Position numbers and translations under genes: made by a program | Assembly (NCBI RefSeq): GCF_042646125.1 | Contig: NZ_JBHRSW010000006.1 | Coordinates: forward strand, 62,001-126,000 | DNA: 64,000 nt | Direction of reading: 5' to 3' | DNA from: Glaciecola flavus | GTDB taxonomy: Bacteria > Pseudomonadota > Gammaproteobacteria > Enterobacterales > Alteromonadaceae | Notes under the pieces: generated by a model | Told to the model about the DNA's origin: nothing | What the model saw: only the letters and a program-made list of their open reading frames with translations | The model's database searches: none | In this document: positions 17,140 to 25,936 of the stretch, one piece after another | How positions within the stretch are numbered: position 1 is the first letter of the stretch | Layout of the letters: every line of letters begins with the position of its first letter

Positions 17140-17377
17140 CTTTTTGTATTTTTTTTCATCAATAATACAATGCAATGTAATTTAGCTACATTATTTAACA
17201 TTCGCGTAAATTATAGTCACATTTATTAACATGAATAATGTAAAAATGCAGTAAAAATAAGCTTTACAAGCAATTTACACTTAAAAAATGGGATAATTTA
17301 AATCTGAAAATGGTTTAAAAACACATAAAAAAACCAAAATCATGCAGATTTCGGTTTAATAAATTTTAGCAAAATTC

Positions 17378-17392
17378 TGTAATAAAATTACA
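17378..17392. promoter_or_regulatory. Second HexR-type operator
   Basis: TGTAATAAAATTACA also fits TGTAATWWWATTACA exactly. It lies 253 bp from the first site, just beyond the end of the GyrI-like half gene. Two exact sites in one 396-bp gap (17037-17432) suggest looping or a regulated transcript in the gap. The rest of this A/T-rich gap shows only a weak hairpin near 17332-17358 and no convincing gene. Confidence 0.55.
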
Positions 17393-17432
17393 CTTTGATG
17401 ACTTTTACGATTACGAGATAAAGATGAAGAAA

Positions 17433-17747
17433 CTAAATTACAGGAAAACATACTGTTGTCAGTAGTTGCGCTTTGCTGACTTGCTCGGGGGAGTTTTCAT
17501 ACACTTCAAACGGCTTCACTGACTTATTGCACTTTATCTCTTTATTTCTTTCCATTGTGTAGAGTGTTGTCCAGACATTGCCTAAGTGCTGATAATCTCC
17601 AGTATGCGTAATTTGGTAAACCAGTACTTTGGGGACATGATCAAAGACAAATTCATTTGGCAGATTATCGGGTTGTTTGCCGACGGCTAGAGCGGCAGTG
17701 TAAATTGCCTCTCCTTTTACGACATCCCGCTTATGATATATAGACAT
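17433..17747 (-). pseudogene. GyrI-like effector-binding domain, 3' half of a gene split by an in-frame TGA
   Basis: The 104 residues read like the C-terminal half of SRPBCC-GyrI fusion proteins, with YQITHTGDYQHLGNVWTTLY, HPFEVY-like KPFEVYENSPEQ, and the end LLTTVCFPVI. It is in the same frame as the SRPBCC gene just upstream, separated only by TGA and two sense codons (Lys-Ala). It has its own ATG but no ribosome-binding site of note. It is either the dead tail of a broken gene or a separately re-initiated domain. Confidence 0.7.
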
Positions 17748-17753
17748 CGCCTT

Positions 17754-18365
17754 TCAGGGTTTCAAACCTTCCTGGCCATCAACATAAGCAAGTACTTTAT
17801 TAAAATCCCTAGTCATGCTGTCACCAATATCTTCCAAGCGACAGCGAGTCTTGATGCCAATATACGGGGTATGAGGAAACGGCGCTTCTCCAACAAACGA
17901 CATAGCAGAGGCAATACTGCTGGTTTCCACCCATTCTTTTAACATACTTAAACCACGCTGGTAATCCATACCTACATATTTCTCCGTGGCTTTTTTCATC
18001 CAAAACAAAAAGAAGGGCAAAGCACTATCCATTGTCCAAGTAACGTGGGTCACATCATCCTGTGTGCTTAAGTGAAACGACACATCAGCGTATGATTTCC
18101 AAGGCTTTAAAAAATTGAGTGCATATTTGACTATTTTGGCGTTGCCTTCGTCCAGCTCACTGACTATGGTCATGTTTCCTGAACCGACTCTGCTACCATC
18201 CCAACTGTAATGCTTACCATCTTCGTCAACTTCCACTTTTGCGTCCGGCTCCATCAATAGCCATGGAGACCAAACCTGCCATTTATGAAAGTCATTTACA
18301 ACTTCATAGACACTGTCTATTGTCGCTTTAATATCAACGGATTTTTCAATGTGTAATCGAGGCAT
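17754..18365 (-). CDS. SRPBCC (polyketide cyclase-like) domain protein, 5' half of a split gene
   Basis: A 203-residue protein with a START-like ligand-binding fold (residues about 5-145: IEKSVDIKATIDSVYEVVND, WSPW). It runs into the first part of a GyrI-like domain (YIGIKTRCRLEDIGDSM) and is cut by TGA at 17754-17756. Intact homologues, as I recall them, are about 310 residues long and continue into exactly the sequence encoded at 17433-17747. A CGA-to-TGA or TGG-to-TGA change would explain the stop. The function of the family is unknown beyond binding of small hydrophobic molecules. Confidence 0.72.
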   Translation of the reverse strand: MPRLHIEKSVDIKATIDSVYEVVNDFHKWQVWSPWLLMEPDAKVEVDEDGKHYSWDGSRVGSGNMTIVSELDEGNAKIVKYALNFLKPWKSYADVSFHLSTQDDVTHVTWTMDSALPFFLFWMKKATEKYVGMDYQRGLSMLKEWVETSSIASAMSFVGEAPFPHTPYIGIKTRCRLEDIGDSMTRDFNKVLAYVDGQEGLKP

Positions 18366-18518
18366 GACGGCTAGTTCCTTGTCTTTATTCGAGACGAACG
18401 CAGTCCCCTACATTTAGGGTAAATCTGCGTCCACCAAATTTATCATTAACTTCAACTCTGTATTGCCAATAGGTACTACTAGAACCTGTACAATTTTCAA
18501 TCAAAAAATAGCACAAAT

Positions 18519-18950
18519 TTATTTTCCTGTAAGCAAGGTCGTATATTTGTGTAGCCAAGCTTTTGGTTCTGTTGACAATTTAATGTGTAGTGCTAACAAG
18601 GGCGTATTTCCAAGTACCCTAGCCTTGTGACCGATTCCCTCATCTTCAAGGGTTTTCAGGTGTAAATAATCAGCGGCGATAAATTGCTCACCCAAACCAA
18701 AACGCCGCTTTTCTCCAAGCCGCGTAACAAGCTCGATAGCGCCTTGTTGAATAGTAATTAAAGTCGGATCGCCAGCAACATGCCAATCACTCTCGTAGCC
18801 ACTTTCGCTAAAGCGATGACGATAGTTTAAAGCGGATTGTCGCTCTGAGATAAACATACCATTATAGTCGCTCAAACTCAGTGAGAGTGTTTTAAAGATA
18901 GATTGCTCGTGTTGATTAATGGTAAGTACAGGTAGTTGAATAGAGTTCAT
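18519..18950 (-). CDS. Cupin-domain protein
   Basis: About 143 residues forming a single small beta-barrel cupin. It has WHVAGDPTLITIQQGAIELV in the middle, followed by RRFGLGEQFIAAD, the usual order of cupin motif 1 and 2 strands. His in the WHV motif may bind metal, but the full H-x-H-E set is not clear. The ATG at 18950 was chosen. A GTG at 18980 adds 10 residues, but its purine stretch is too close to be a good ribosome-binding site. It is divergent from the sugar porter, which suggests a link to carbohydrate use; no reaction can be assigned. Confidence 0.6.
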   Translation of the reverse strand: MNSIQLPVLTINQHEQSIFKTLSLSLSDYNGMFISERQSALNYRHRFSESGYESDWHVAGDPTLITIQQGAIELVTRLGEKRRFGLGEQFIAADYLHLKTLEDEGIGHKARVLGNTPLLALHIKLSTEPKAWLHKYTTLLTGK

Positions 18951-19070
18951 AAGCGTTTGAATACTAATAGTAGACGCCACTTCCCTTTGTTTTTTGGTAA
19001 AGAGGCCTCAAGAGATAAGATAAAACAGATCTTACTAGAACCTTTTGTTAAAAACCTCTACTATTAGCAT

Positions 19071-19088
19071 CAAATTGTTAACAATTTG
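19071..19088. promoter_or_regulatory. 18-bp perfect palindrome in front of the sugar porter
   Basis: CAAATTGTTAACAATTTG is a perfect palindrome ending 11 bp before the porter start. Its core TGTTAACAA recurs at 23205-23213 upstream of the GH86 gene. The position would block translation initiation or transcription when bound, so an operator for a carbohydrate repressor is likely. Confidence 0.55.
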
Positions 19089-19099
19089 AGAAGTTATTA

Positions 19100-20686
19100 A
19101 TGAATCAACCCCAACGAAATGCCTTGTATTATGCGTTCATCGTCGCATTAGGTGGTTTTATTTTCGGCTTAGATATAATGTTAATATCTGGCACACATGA
19201 GTATACAAAAGCGGAATTTGGCCTCACTTCGCTTCAACTGGGTAATATTGCCGCAGGTCCCGGCTACGGTGCACTACTTGCACTGTTGTTCGCGGGTTAC
19301 TTTAGTGACAAATTTGGCCGCAAAAACACCTTGATAATCATTGCCGCCTTATACACCATATCGGCAATAGGATCGGCTTTTGCGCCAAGTTATTTTTGGT
19401 TGTTTATAGCAAGGCTAATTGGCGGGCTAGCATTTACGTCTTTGAGCCTCGCATCTATCTATATCGGCGAAATTGCCCCCGCAAAAATGCGCGGCAAGCT
19501 TGTTGGTATGAACCAGCTAAACATCGTCATAGGTGTGTTTGTTGCCACATTAGTGAATTACTTTTTAGTCAATACGGCACAAGAAGCGCCAAGTTGGGCG
19601 CAAGCAATATTGCTAGATGAACAACATGTATGGCGCTGGATGTTAGGTGTTGAAATCATTCCTGCGATGATTTGGCTAGCCTTACTCTTCGTCATTCCTC
19701 GCAGCCCTCACTGGTTGATTTTAAATGGGCACCAAAAAGAAGCAGAGTCGGTAATGGAAAAAATTCGTCCTGCTGAAGACGTTGCACAAGAAATAAACGA
19801 CATAAAAGTCAGTATCAATAGTGCTGAGAGCACGCCCAGCTTGCTAGAACAAGCAGAAGCAATATTCAGTAAACCAATGAGAATAGCCCTGTTGATAGGC
19901 GTATTCATGGCTTTAGTTCAGCCACTTACAGGTATGAACGCTATGTTGGCATTCATGCCCATGATATTCCAACAAGTGGGGGGTGACAGCTCTGCCTTTG
20001 CGCAATCCGTAGTGGTCAACCTTGTTGGTATTTCATTTACGATTTTAGCTATGCTATTGATTGATAAACTTGGTCGGCGTTTTATATTACTTGGCGGCCT
20101 CACGGTCGGCACGGTAGCAATGGCAATCGTGGCTTTTGCGTTTTTCAATGCCGTCTATGTCATTACGCCCGATACCCTCTCTGCAATGAATGTTGCCGTT
20201 GAAGATGCCGGAAAATTTGCCCCTCTGCTCAATACTGAGTTTTACAGTGACGTCGATATAAAAGAAGCCGTGCTAGGCACTGTTGGTCAAGAAATGTACT
20301 CTACCGTAGAAGCTAACCTGATTATTTCTACCGCGAGTATGAATGGCACACTCGTGTTTATAGGCATCGTTACTTTTGTTTGTGCATACAACTTTTCTAT
20401 TGGGCCTATCCTTTGGATATTGTTCTCAGAGGTATTTCCGACAAAAGTACGCGCACTTGCCATTACTGGATGCGCGTTTATTACCTCAGTATTTGGGGGC
20501 GTAGTGGTGCCTACCTTATTTCCAGTACAGATGGAAACTATCGGTGCCGCTTTCACCTTTGCAATTTACGGCGTAATGTGTGCGATTGGCCTGTTTGCAA
20601 TGGCGAGTATTTTGCCAGAGACCAAAGGAAAGTCTATTGAGGAAATCGAAGAAGAATTAAAGGCGCGCAGTTTAGGTAAGACCTAG
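19100..20686 (+). CDS. MFS sugar porter family transporter
   Basis: A 528-residue, 12-span major-facilitator protein of the sugar porter family. Signatures are GYFSDKFGRKNT between spans 2 and 3, IPRSPHWL after span 6, and the C-terminal PETKGKSIEEIEEEL. An enlarged loop (about residues 360-410) separates spans in the second half. It probably imports a mono- or disaccharide by proton symport. The convergent GH86 gene and shared promoter motif suggest a galactose-type sugar from agar or porphyran, but the substrate cannot be read from sequence. Confidence 0.88.
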   Translation: MNQPQRNALYYAFIVALGGFIFGLDIMLISGTHEYTKAEFGLTSLQLGNIAAGPGYGALLALLFAGYFSDKFGRKNTLIIIAALYTISAIGSAFAPSYFWLFIARLIGGLAFTSLSLASIYIGEIAPAKMRGKLVGMNQLNIVIGVFVATLVNYFLVNTAQEAPSWAQAILLDEQHVWRWMLGVEIIPAMIWLALLFVIPRSPHWLILNGHQKEAESVMEKIRPAEDVAQEINDIKVSINSAESTPSLLEQAEAIFSKPMRIALLIGVFMALVQPLTGMNAMLAFMPMIFQQVGGDSSAFAQSVVVNLVGISFTILAMLLIDKLGRRFILLGGLTVGTVAMAIVAFAFFNAVYVITPDTLSAMNVAVEDAGKFAPLLNTEFYSDVDIKEAVLGTVGQEMYSTVEANLIISTASMNGTLVFIGIVTFVCAYNFSIGPILWILFSEVFPTKVRALAITGCAFITSVFGGVVVPTLFPVQMETIGAAFTFAIYGVMCAIGLFAMASILPETKGKSIEEIEEELKARSLGKT

Positions 20687-20727
20687 TTTGAATTGCTAAC
20701 TTCCACGATTAATTTTGATAAAGAATT

Positions 20728-20758
20728 AAGGCAAGAGCATAAGCTCTTGCCTTTTTTA
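20728..20758. terminator. Terminator between the sugar porter and the convergent GH86 gene
   Basis: AAGGCAAGAGC pairs with GCTCTTGCCTT around ATAA and is followed by a T-run on the + strand. It serves the porter, and probably also the GH86 gene that ends at 20776. Confidence 0.9.
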
Positions 20759-20775
20759 TTGGCTTGACGCTATGG

Positions 20776-23142
20776 CTAGAGCTTGCGGAATCTGCGCCTC
20801 ACACAGCTAAACGCTGATAACAATCCCAACACCAACCAAGTTGTACTTCCGCCACCACCGGAAGAATCTGACTGCGTCGGCGGTGGTGAAGCAGGAGGGG
20901 GCGTCGTAGTCGCAGGCGCGTTCACCGTCACGGTTGTGGAAGACGAAAATCCACCGTCTTCTGTCGTTACCGTTATCGTGGCACTCCCTGCAGATACCGC
21001 CGTCACTTGCCCTGCCTCGCTAACTGTGGCAACAGCCGTATTGCTAGACGAAAAGCTTAGATTCGTATTTGATGCATTGTCAGGCGTAATAGCTACCGTT
21101 AACGATTCACTTTCCCCTTCCGTCAGTGTCAGTGACGCGGGTGTCAAAGACACACCAGTTACAGCCAAGCTTGTATTTCTAAGCTCATCACTAAACGTAA
21201 ATTGCTGTAAGCTTACGCTTGAAACATGGCCACCATCATCAGAAAAAGTAATTTCAACCACATTGTTGTCTTGCAGTAAGCTATTCGAAACTGGGATTTC
21301 GAGCAAACCAAAAAACTGGTCGCGATTAGCCTGATCATCACCTTTTACATTGCTCGGCACTGCTAGGCTGGCACCATTAAAACGAACCGTTGGTTGCAAA
21401 GATTTACCATGTTCACGACCTAGACCAACTCGAAGTATTGCCTCGCCAAATTCGGAAACCGAAACATCATTTATGTTAAATACATCAGCCTGATTTGCCG
21501 CAATTTCCTGCAAATAGGTGTCTGCATAATACTTTGTTTCAGTCGATGTTTGATCCAAGCTTATCGCTTTGTCATAGGTAAACTCAATGACTGCCGACGC
21601 TTCTCGCCCTAGCGTAAATGTACTCAAACTTTCACTTTGCTGGCTTTCTGTTAGCACTGGTACACCAGTGTCATCTGATCCCTGAATATGCAAATGTTTT
21701 ATTCTTACATTTTGCAATACTGCATCAGAATCACTCTGCATGTTTAAAGACACAACTTCGTCGTTTTCATTGAGATTAGATAGAGCAAGATAGACCTTAT
21801 TGTCATTGACGTAAGCGTCGATAAGAACATCAGAGTTAGAAACACGCGCATCGACTCGATTACCCACGACATCAGACCAAAGCTCAAAGAACTTAATCTG
21901 TTCAGTAAACACGTAGCCAGAGCCTGTTTCACCTTCTGCCTCTCCCACTTCTCTGAGCAAGCGCCAATCGTATTTATTGCCATTCTCTTCCGAGTGCCAC
22001 AGTGCTTTCGTTAATACAAATGGCACGGTTTTCAACATCCGATCTGGCTTTGCCATAAACTGCATCATCATCGGCGAAAACGACTTCATAAAATGCCAGT
22101 CACGGTTTGCTGACCAATCCTGAAAAACCTCTAGCTCGTGATCTCGCCCACCGTATTCAGAAATAATAAATGGCTTCACTTCTCCTAAAGCGAGCAGACT
22201 GTATTGCTCCATCAGGTCTAAGGTCGCCTCAATTCTGCTGCCTTTAAAGTTAACATTGCTGATACAACATTGATTGGTTTCTCTGTTCCAAATAGTATTG
22301 AAGTCATATAAGTGGATAGAGAAGAAATCCATATGCTCACCACTGGTGTCAATGAATAACTTCATTCTTTCTTCCCAACGAGCAAAGTCGCGCTCTTCGA
22401 ATATTGGGAATGCCGTTGTATACCCGCCAATGAGCACATCACTATTTACGCGGCGCACCGCACTTGCTACTTCGTTGTGATAATTGAATATTGCGAGAGG
22501 ATCGCCCCCTTCAGTATCCACGTATTCAAATAACGGTTCGTTGACAATTTCTAAAAACGGCGGATTTGGATGCCCCTCGCTTACATCAGTACTACCCACA
22601 GGGCGGTATGCATGATTGAGGTATAAGCCCATGTACTCACCAATGGCGTCGTTGTTCGCAAAGGACCACCCACCAGCGCCCGTGTGGGTGTTCGCAAGCA
22701 CGCTATCCCCTGCCCACATGGGGTGCAACTGCCCACCCACCATCAATGACTGAGAGCGGTCGTCGTATTGATTTCTGTCAGCGGCATTGGCGTAGTTATT
22801 TCTTATCCAAACTGGGTAAGATTGCAGATGATTGGGATCGGCATAACCTGGGCGATTGGGATCTTCGTTAACTTGTGAGGCAACCCAATTTATGGTGCCA
22901 TTGTCGCGACCAAAATAGACGTTCAAGCTCATCAGATAATCAAGTTCTGCTTGGCTGTTATTCCATTCGTTACCATTTACTGCATCGTGCATAACAATAT
23001 ACTTGCTGCGATCAAATTCGCTGTGGCCATCCACGCTATGTTGAACATTAATATTTACAGTTGCTTGCGTATTTGCATTGGCATGCAAAGAAAACGCTAC
23101 AGACATTGCTAGGCATGTCAGTTTAAGGGACGTACTTCTCAT
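20776..23142 (-). CDS. GH86 beta-agarase/beta-porphyranase with Big_2 domain and GlyGly-CTERM tail
   Basis: Hydrolyses beta-linkages of agar or porphyran outside the cell. The 788-residue protein has a signal peptide (1-24) and a TIM-barrel catalytic domain of clan GH-A. The likely acid/base is Glu202 in FLEIVNEP and the likely nucleophile Glu329 in FIISEYGGR, with FSIHLYDF between. A beta-sandwich region follows to about 660, then a bacterial Ig-like (Big_2) domain (about 662-741) and a Thr/Pro-rich linker. The tail is SGGGGS, a hydrophobic span and RRRFRKL, a GlyGly-CTERM signal for rhombosortase processing and surface display. GH86 includes both agarases and porphyranases; which it is cannot be told here. 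Confidence 0.85.
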   Translation of the reverse strand: MRSTSLKLTCLAMSVAFSLHANANTQATVNINVQHSVDGHSEFDRSKYIVMHDAVNGNEWNNSQAELDYLMSLNVYFGRDNGTINWVASQVNEDPNRPGYADPNHLQSYPVWIRNNYANAADRNQYDDRSQSLMVGGQLHPMWAGDSVLANTHTGAGGWSFANNDAIGEYMGLYLNHAYRPVGSTDVSEGHPNPPFLEIVNEPLFEYVDTEGGDPLAIFNYHNEVASAVRRVNSDVLIGGYTTAFPIFEERDFARWEERMKLFIDTSGEHMDFFSIHLYDFNTIWNRETNQCCISNVNFKGSRIEATLDLMEQYSLLALGEVKPFIISEYGGRDHELEVFQDWSANRDWHFMKSFSPMMMQFMAKPDRMLKTVPFVLTKALWHSEENGNKYDWRLLREVGEAEGETGSGYVFTEQIKFFELWSDVVGNRVDARVSNSDVLIDAYVNDNKVYLALSNLNENDEVVSLNMQSDSDAVLQNVRIKHLHIQGSDDTGVPVLTESQQSESLSTFTLGREASAVIEFTYDKAISLDQTSTETKYYADTYLQEIAANQADVFNINDVSVSEFGEAILRVGLGREHGKSLQPTVRFNGASLAVPSNVKGDDQANRDQFFGLLEIPVSNSLLQDNNVVEITFSDDGGHVSSVSLQQFTFSDELRNTSLAVTGVSLTPASLTLTEGESESLTVAITPDNASNTNLSFSSSNTAVATVSEAGQVTAVSAGSATITVTTEDGGFSSSTTVTVNAPATTTPPPASPPPTQSDSSGGGGSTTWLVLGLLSAFSCVRRRFRKL

Positions 23143-23203
23143 TCAGATTCCTCATTGCCATGGTAACTATTTTTTAAACAAAGGTTAGCATTTTTATTGT
23201 TTA

Positions 23204-23213
23204 ATGTTAACAA
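23204..23213. promoter_or_regulatory. TGTTAACAA motif in the GH86 promoter region
   Basis: ATGTTAACAA, 62 bp upstream of the GH86 start, shares nine bases with the centre of the palindrome in front of the sugar porter. A common repressor or activator would co-ordinate hydrolysis and uptake. Confidence 0.4.
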
Positions 23214-23316
23214 ACTAATAATAAACCACTTTAATAAATGCGCTATTATTGGTCACAACACGGTATAAAAGAGCGCTAGACCGCCCAATACCAATGGAAC
23301 CGTGGTGAGAGTATAA

Positions 23317-23428
23317 TTGGAAGTTTCCCTTTCCTTTGTCGCAAAACCGCTGCGGGTATATCCATATACGCTTTGATTTTTCATCCATGAAAAATAAATT
23401 TTGCGAAAAAAGAAGGGGAAACTTCCAA
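23317..23428 (+). repeat. Fold-back element C: 30-bp imperfect arms around the 52-bp core
   Basis: Arms 23317-23346 and 23399-23428 pair at 27 of 30 positions, and weaker pairing continues outward. The 52-bp core (23347-23398) carries stem-loop I, GTATATCCATATAC, and stem-loop II, TTTTTCATCCATGAAAAA. It occupies the 452-bp divergent gap between GH86 and katG. The arms are unrelated to those of the other copies. The mismatches suggest an older copy. Confidence 0.88.
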
Positions 23429-23594
23429 GCATAATCCCATCGTGCAATACGATACGTTCGTTGTATTCAAAATTAAGATTGGTTTTTACGATTAGACCAA
23501 TCTAGTGAATGAATTGTTACAAGAAAAAATGCTTTGTTAGTCTTTTCCCGACTTAGATGAACTGAGTCTAGTCAACTAATACAGAGGAAAAAAC

Positions 23595-25871
23595 ATGCAA
23601 ACAAAATCATTTTTTAAGGTGTCTGTTCTAGCAGGTCTAGTCACAATGACACTGGCACAAGGGGCATTTGCGCAAGAGCACAAAACGGTAAGTAAGCCCA
23701 AGGGTGCTATCGGTATGGGCAAAGTTGCGCCAAATCAAGCAAAAAATAACTTATTCTGGTGGCCAGATTCTCTCGACTTAAGCTCTCTTCGGGATCATGA
23801 CAGGCGTTCCAATCCATTGGGTGAAGACTTTGATTACGAAGCCGCTTTTGCTCAACTAGACATGGCCGCATTAAAAAAAGACATCAATGCAACACTCACA
23901 GATTCACAGGCTTGGTGGCCAGCCGACTGGGGTAACTATGGTCCGTTTTTTATACGGATGACATGGCATGCCGCTGGCACCTATCGCACGCACGACGGTC
24001 GCGGCGGCGCGGGTGGCGGGCAACAACGTTTTAATCCACTAAACAGCTGGCCTGACAATGCTAACTTAGACAAGGCCAGACGTTTACTTTGGCCAGTCAA
24101 ACAAAAATACGGCGAACACATCTCATGGGGTGACCTAATTGTTCTGGCGGGCAATGTCGCACTAGAAAACATGGGCTTCGAAACTTATGGCTTTGCAGCT
24201 GGACGAGATGATGACTGGGAGCCCGATTTCGTATACTGGGGGCCAGAAGTAGAAATGCTCGCGAGTGACAGGCGAGACAGCAATGGTGAACTGATCAAGC
24301 CTCTCGCAGCCGTACACCAAGGCTTGATCTATGTAAACCCAGAAGGCCCAGGTGGCGTGCCTGATCCCCTAGCCTCTGCACGCAGTATTCGAGAGTCATT
24401 TGGTCGCATGGCCATGAACGACGAAGAAACACTGGCCTTGATTGCGGGCGGACATACCTTTGGTAAAGCCCACGGCGCCAAAAAGCCAGATAACTGTGTC
24501 GGGGTTGAGCCTGGAGCAGCACCCATTGAAGCGCAAGGACTCGGCTGGAAAAACAGTTGTGGTAAAGGTCACTCTGAAGACACGATAACAAGTGGTTTAG
24601 AGGGCGCATGGACCCAAGCACCGACACGATGGACATCTTTATATCTAGCTAATTTGTTGAACAACGATTGGGAACAAACTCGCTCACCTGCAGGCGCAAT
24701 TCAATGGGTTCCAAAAGGTGGCGCACTAAAAGGCTCGGTTGCAGACGCCCACGTAAAAGGCAAATTCTCGACGCCAATTATGTTTACATCTGACTTGGCT
24801 TTAAAAGAAGACCCCGCCTATCGCGAGATTGCTGAGCGCTTCTTGGCCGATCCTAGGGAATACCAAAAAGCGTTTGCTAAAGCATGGTATAAGTTGACCC
24901 ACCGCGACATGGGACCTAGAGCAAACTATTTAGGTAATGCTTTTCCTGACGAAGCGCTCATTTGGCAAGATCCAATCGATAAGCCTGATTACAAGCTAAT
25001 TGACGAGAAAGATATCGCCAAACTCAAGGCACAAATATTGGACTCAGAACTGTCTGTTCAATCTCTGGTGCGTGTTGCTTGGGGATCGGCAGCTTCTTAT
25101 CGTGACTCTGATATGCGTGGTGGTGCAAATGGTGCGCGTATAGCACTTGCTCCTCAAAAAGATTGGGCGGTAAATAATCCACAAGAACTTGAACAGGTAC
25201 TCAGTGTACTAAAGGGTGTCCAAAAAGACTTTAACAGCGGAATATTTAAGTCCAAGCAAGTATCTCTAGCGGATTTAATTGTATTAGGTGGAGCGGCAGC
25301 GATTGAAAAAGCCGCGGCAGATGCTGGATTTGATGTGAATGTACCGTTTGTGCCCGGTCGTGGCGACGCCACACAAGCACAAACTGACGTCAACTCGTTC
25401 TCAGTTTTAGAACCCAAAGTAGATGGCTTTAGAAATTTCTACACAGAAGGTTATTACCTCTCTCCCACTCAAGCATTGATCAATCAAGCAGACCAACTGG
25501 CATTGACCGTACCTGAAATGACTGTATTGATTGGTGGGATGCGTGTACTAGGAGCAAATACGGACGGCAGCAATACCGGTGTACTAACCGATAAGCCAGG
25601 CAGACTTAGCAATGACTTTTTCGTGAACCTTTTGGATATGTCGACCAAATGGGAAAAAGCCGGCACAGGCTATGTCTATAAAGGGGTAGATCGGGCGACA
25701 GGTCAAGTAAAGTATACGGCAAGCCCCGTTGATCTTATCTTTGGTTCGAGCAACGAATTGCGCGCCGTAGCAGAAGTCTACGCTTTTGATAACTCAAAGG
25801 AGCGTTTTGTAAATGACTTTGTTAAGGCTTGGTCTAAAGTCATGCAAAATGACCGCTTTGATTTAAAATAA
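23595..25871 (+). CDS. katG: Catalase-peroxidase KatG with signal peptide
   Basis: A bifunctional heme enzyme that removes hydrogen peroxide. At 758 residues it is full length. Distal-site Arg121, Trp124 and His125 are present, as is proximal His287 in GGHTFGKAHG. The residues that form the Met-Tyr-Trp adduct needed for catalase activity are Trp124, Tyr246 and Met272, with the same spacing as W107-Y229-M255 of the Mycobacterium enzyme. Residues 1-26 (ending GAFA) form a Sec signal peptide, so the enzyme should be periplasmic, unlike most KatG. It is followed by a di-heme peroxidase and Dps. Confidence 0.96.
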   Translation: MQTKSFFKVSVLAGLVTMTLAQGAFAQEHKTVSKPKGAIGMGKVAPNQAKNNLFWWPDSLDLSSLRDHDRRSNPLGEDFDYEAAFAQLDMAALKKDINATLTDSQAWWPADWGNYGPFFIRMTWHAAGTYRTHDGRGGAGGGQQRFNPLNSWPDNANLDKARRLLWPVKQKYGEHISWGDLIVLAGNVALENMGFETYGFAAGRDDDWEPDFVYWGPEVEMLASDRRDSNGELIKPLAAVHQGLIYVNPEGPGGVPDPLASARSIRESFGRMAMNDEETLALIAGGHTFGKAHGAKKPDNCVGVEPGAAPIEAQGLGWKNSCGKGHSEDTITSGLEGAWTQAPTRWTSLYLANLLNNDWEQTRSPAGAIQWVPKGGALKGSVADAHVKGKFSTPIMFTSDLALKEDPAYREIAERFLADPREYQKAFAKAWYKLTHRDMGPRANYLGNAFPDEALIWQDPIDKPDYKLIDEKDIAKLKAQILDSELSVQSLVRVAWGSAASYRDSDMRGGANGARIALAPQKDWAVNNPQELEQVLSVLKGVQKDFNSGIFKSKQVSLADLIVLGGAAAIEKAAADAGFDVNVPFVPGRGDATQAQTDVNSFSVLEPKVDGFRNFYTEGYYLSPTQALINQADQLALTVPEMTVLIGGMRVLGANTDGSNTGVLTDKPGRLSNDFFVNLLDMSTKWEKAGTGYVYKGVDRATGQVKYTASPVDLIFGSSNELRAVAEVYAFDNSKERFVNDFVKAWSKVMQNDRFDLK

Positions 25872-25880
25872 GTGAACACA

Positions 25881-25907
25881 CAACGGAGCCTTAGGGTTCC
25901 GTTGTTT
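25881..25907 (+). terminator. Hairpin terminator after katG
   Basis: CAACGGA (25881-25887) pairs with TCCGTTG (25898-25904) followed by TTT. The T-run is short, so read-through into the peroxidase gene (start 25937) is possible. Confidence 0.65.
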
Positions 25908-25936
25908 CCGATTTCTGCACTTTGAGCGTACATGTA

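Noticed and set aside
20783..21334. Long open frame of 183 codons on the + strand opposite the GH86 gene
   Set aside because: It is antisense to the Big_2 and linker part of GH86, is rich in Val/Thr/Pro because of that template, and has no ribosome-binding site or recognisable domain.
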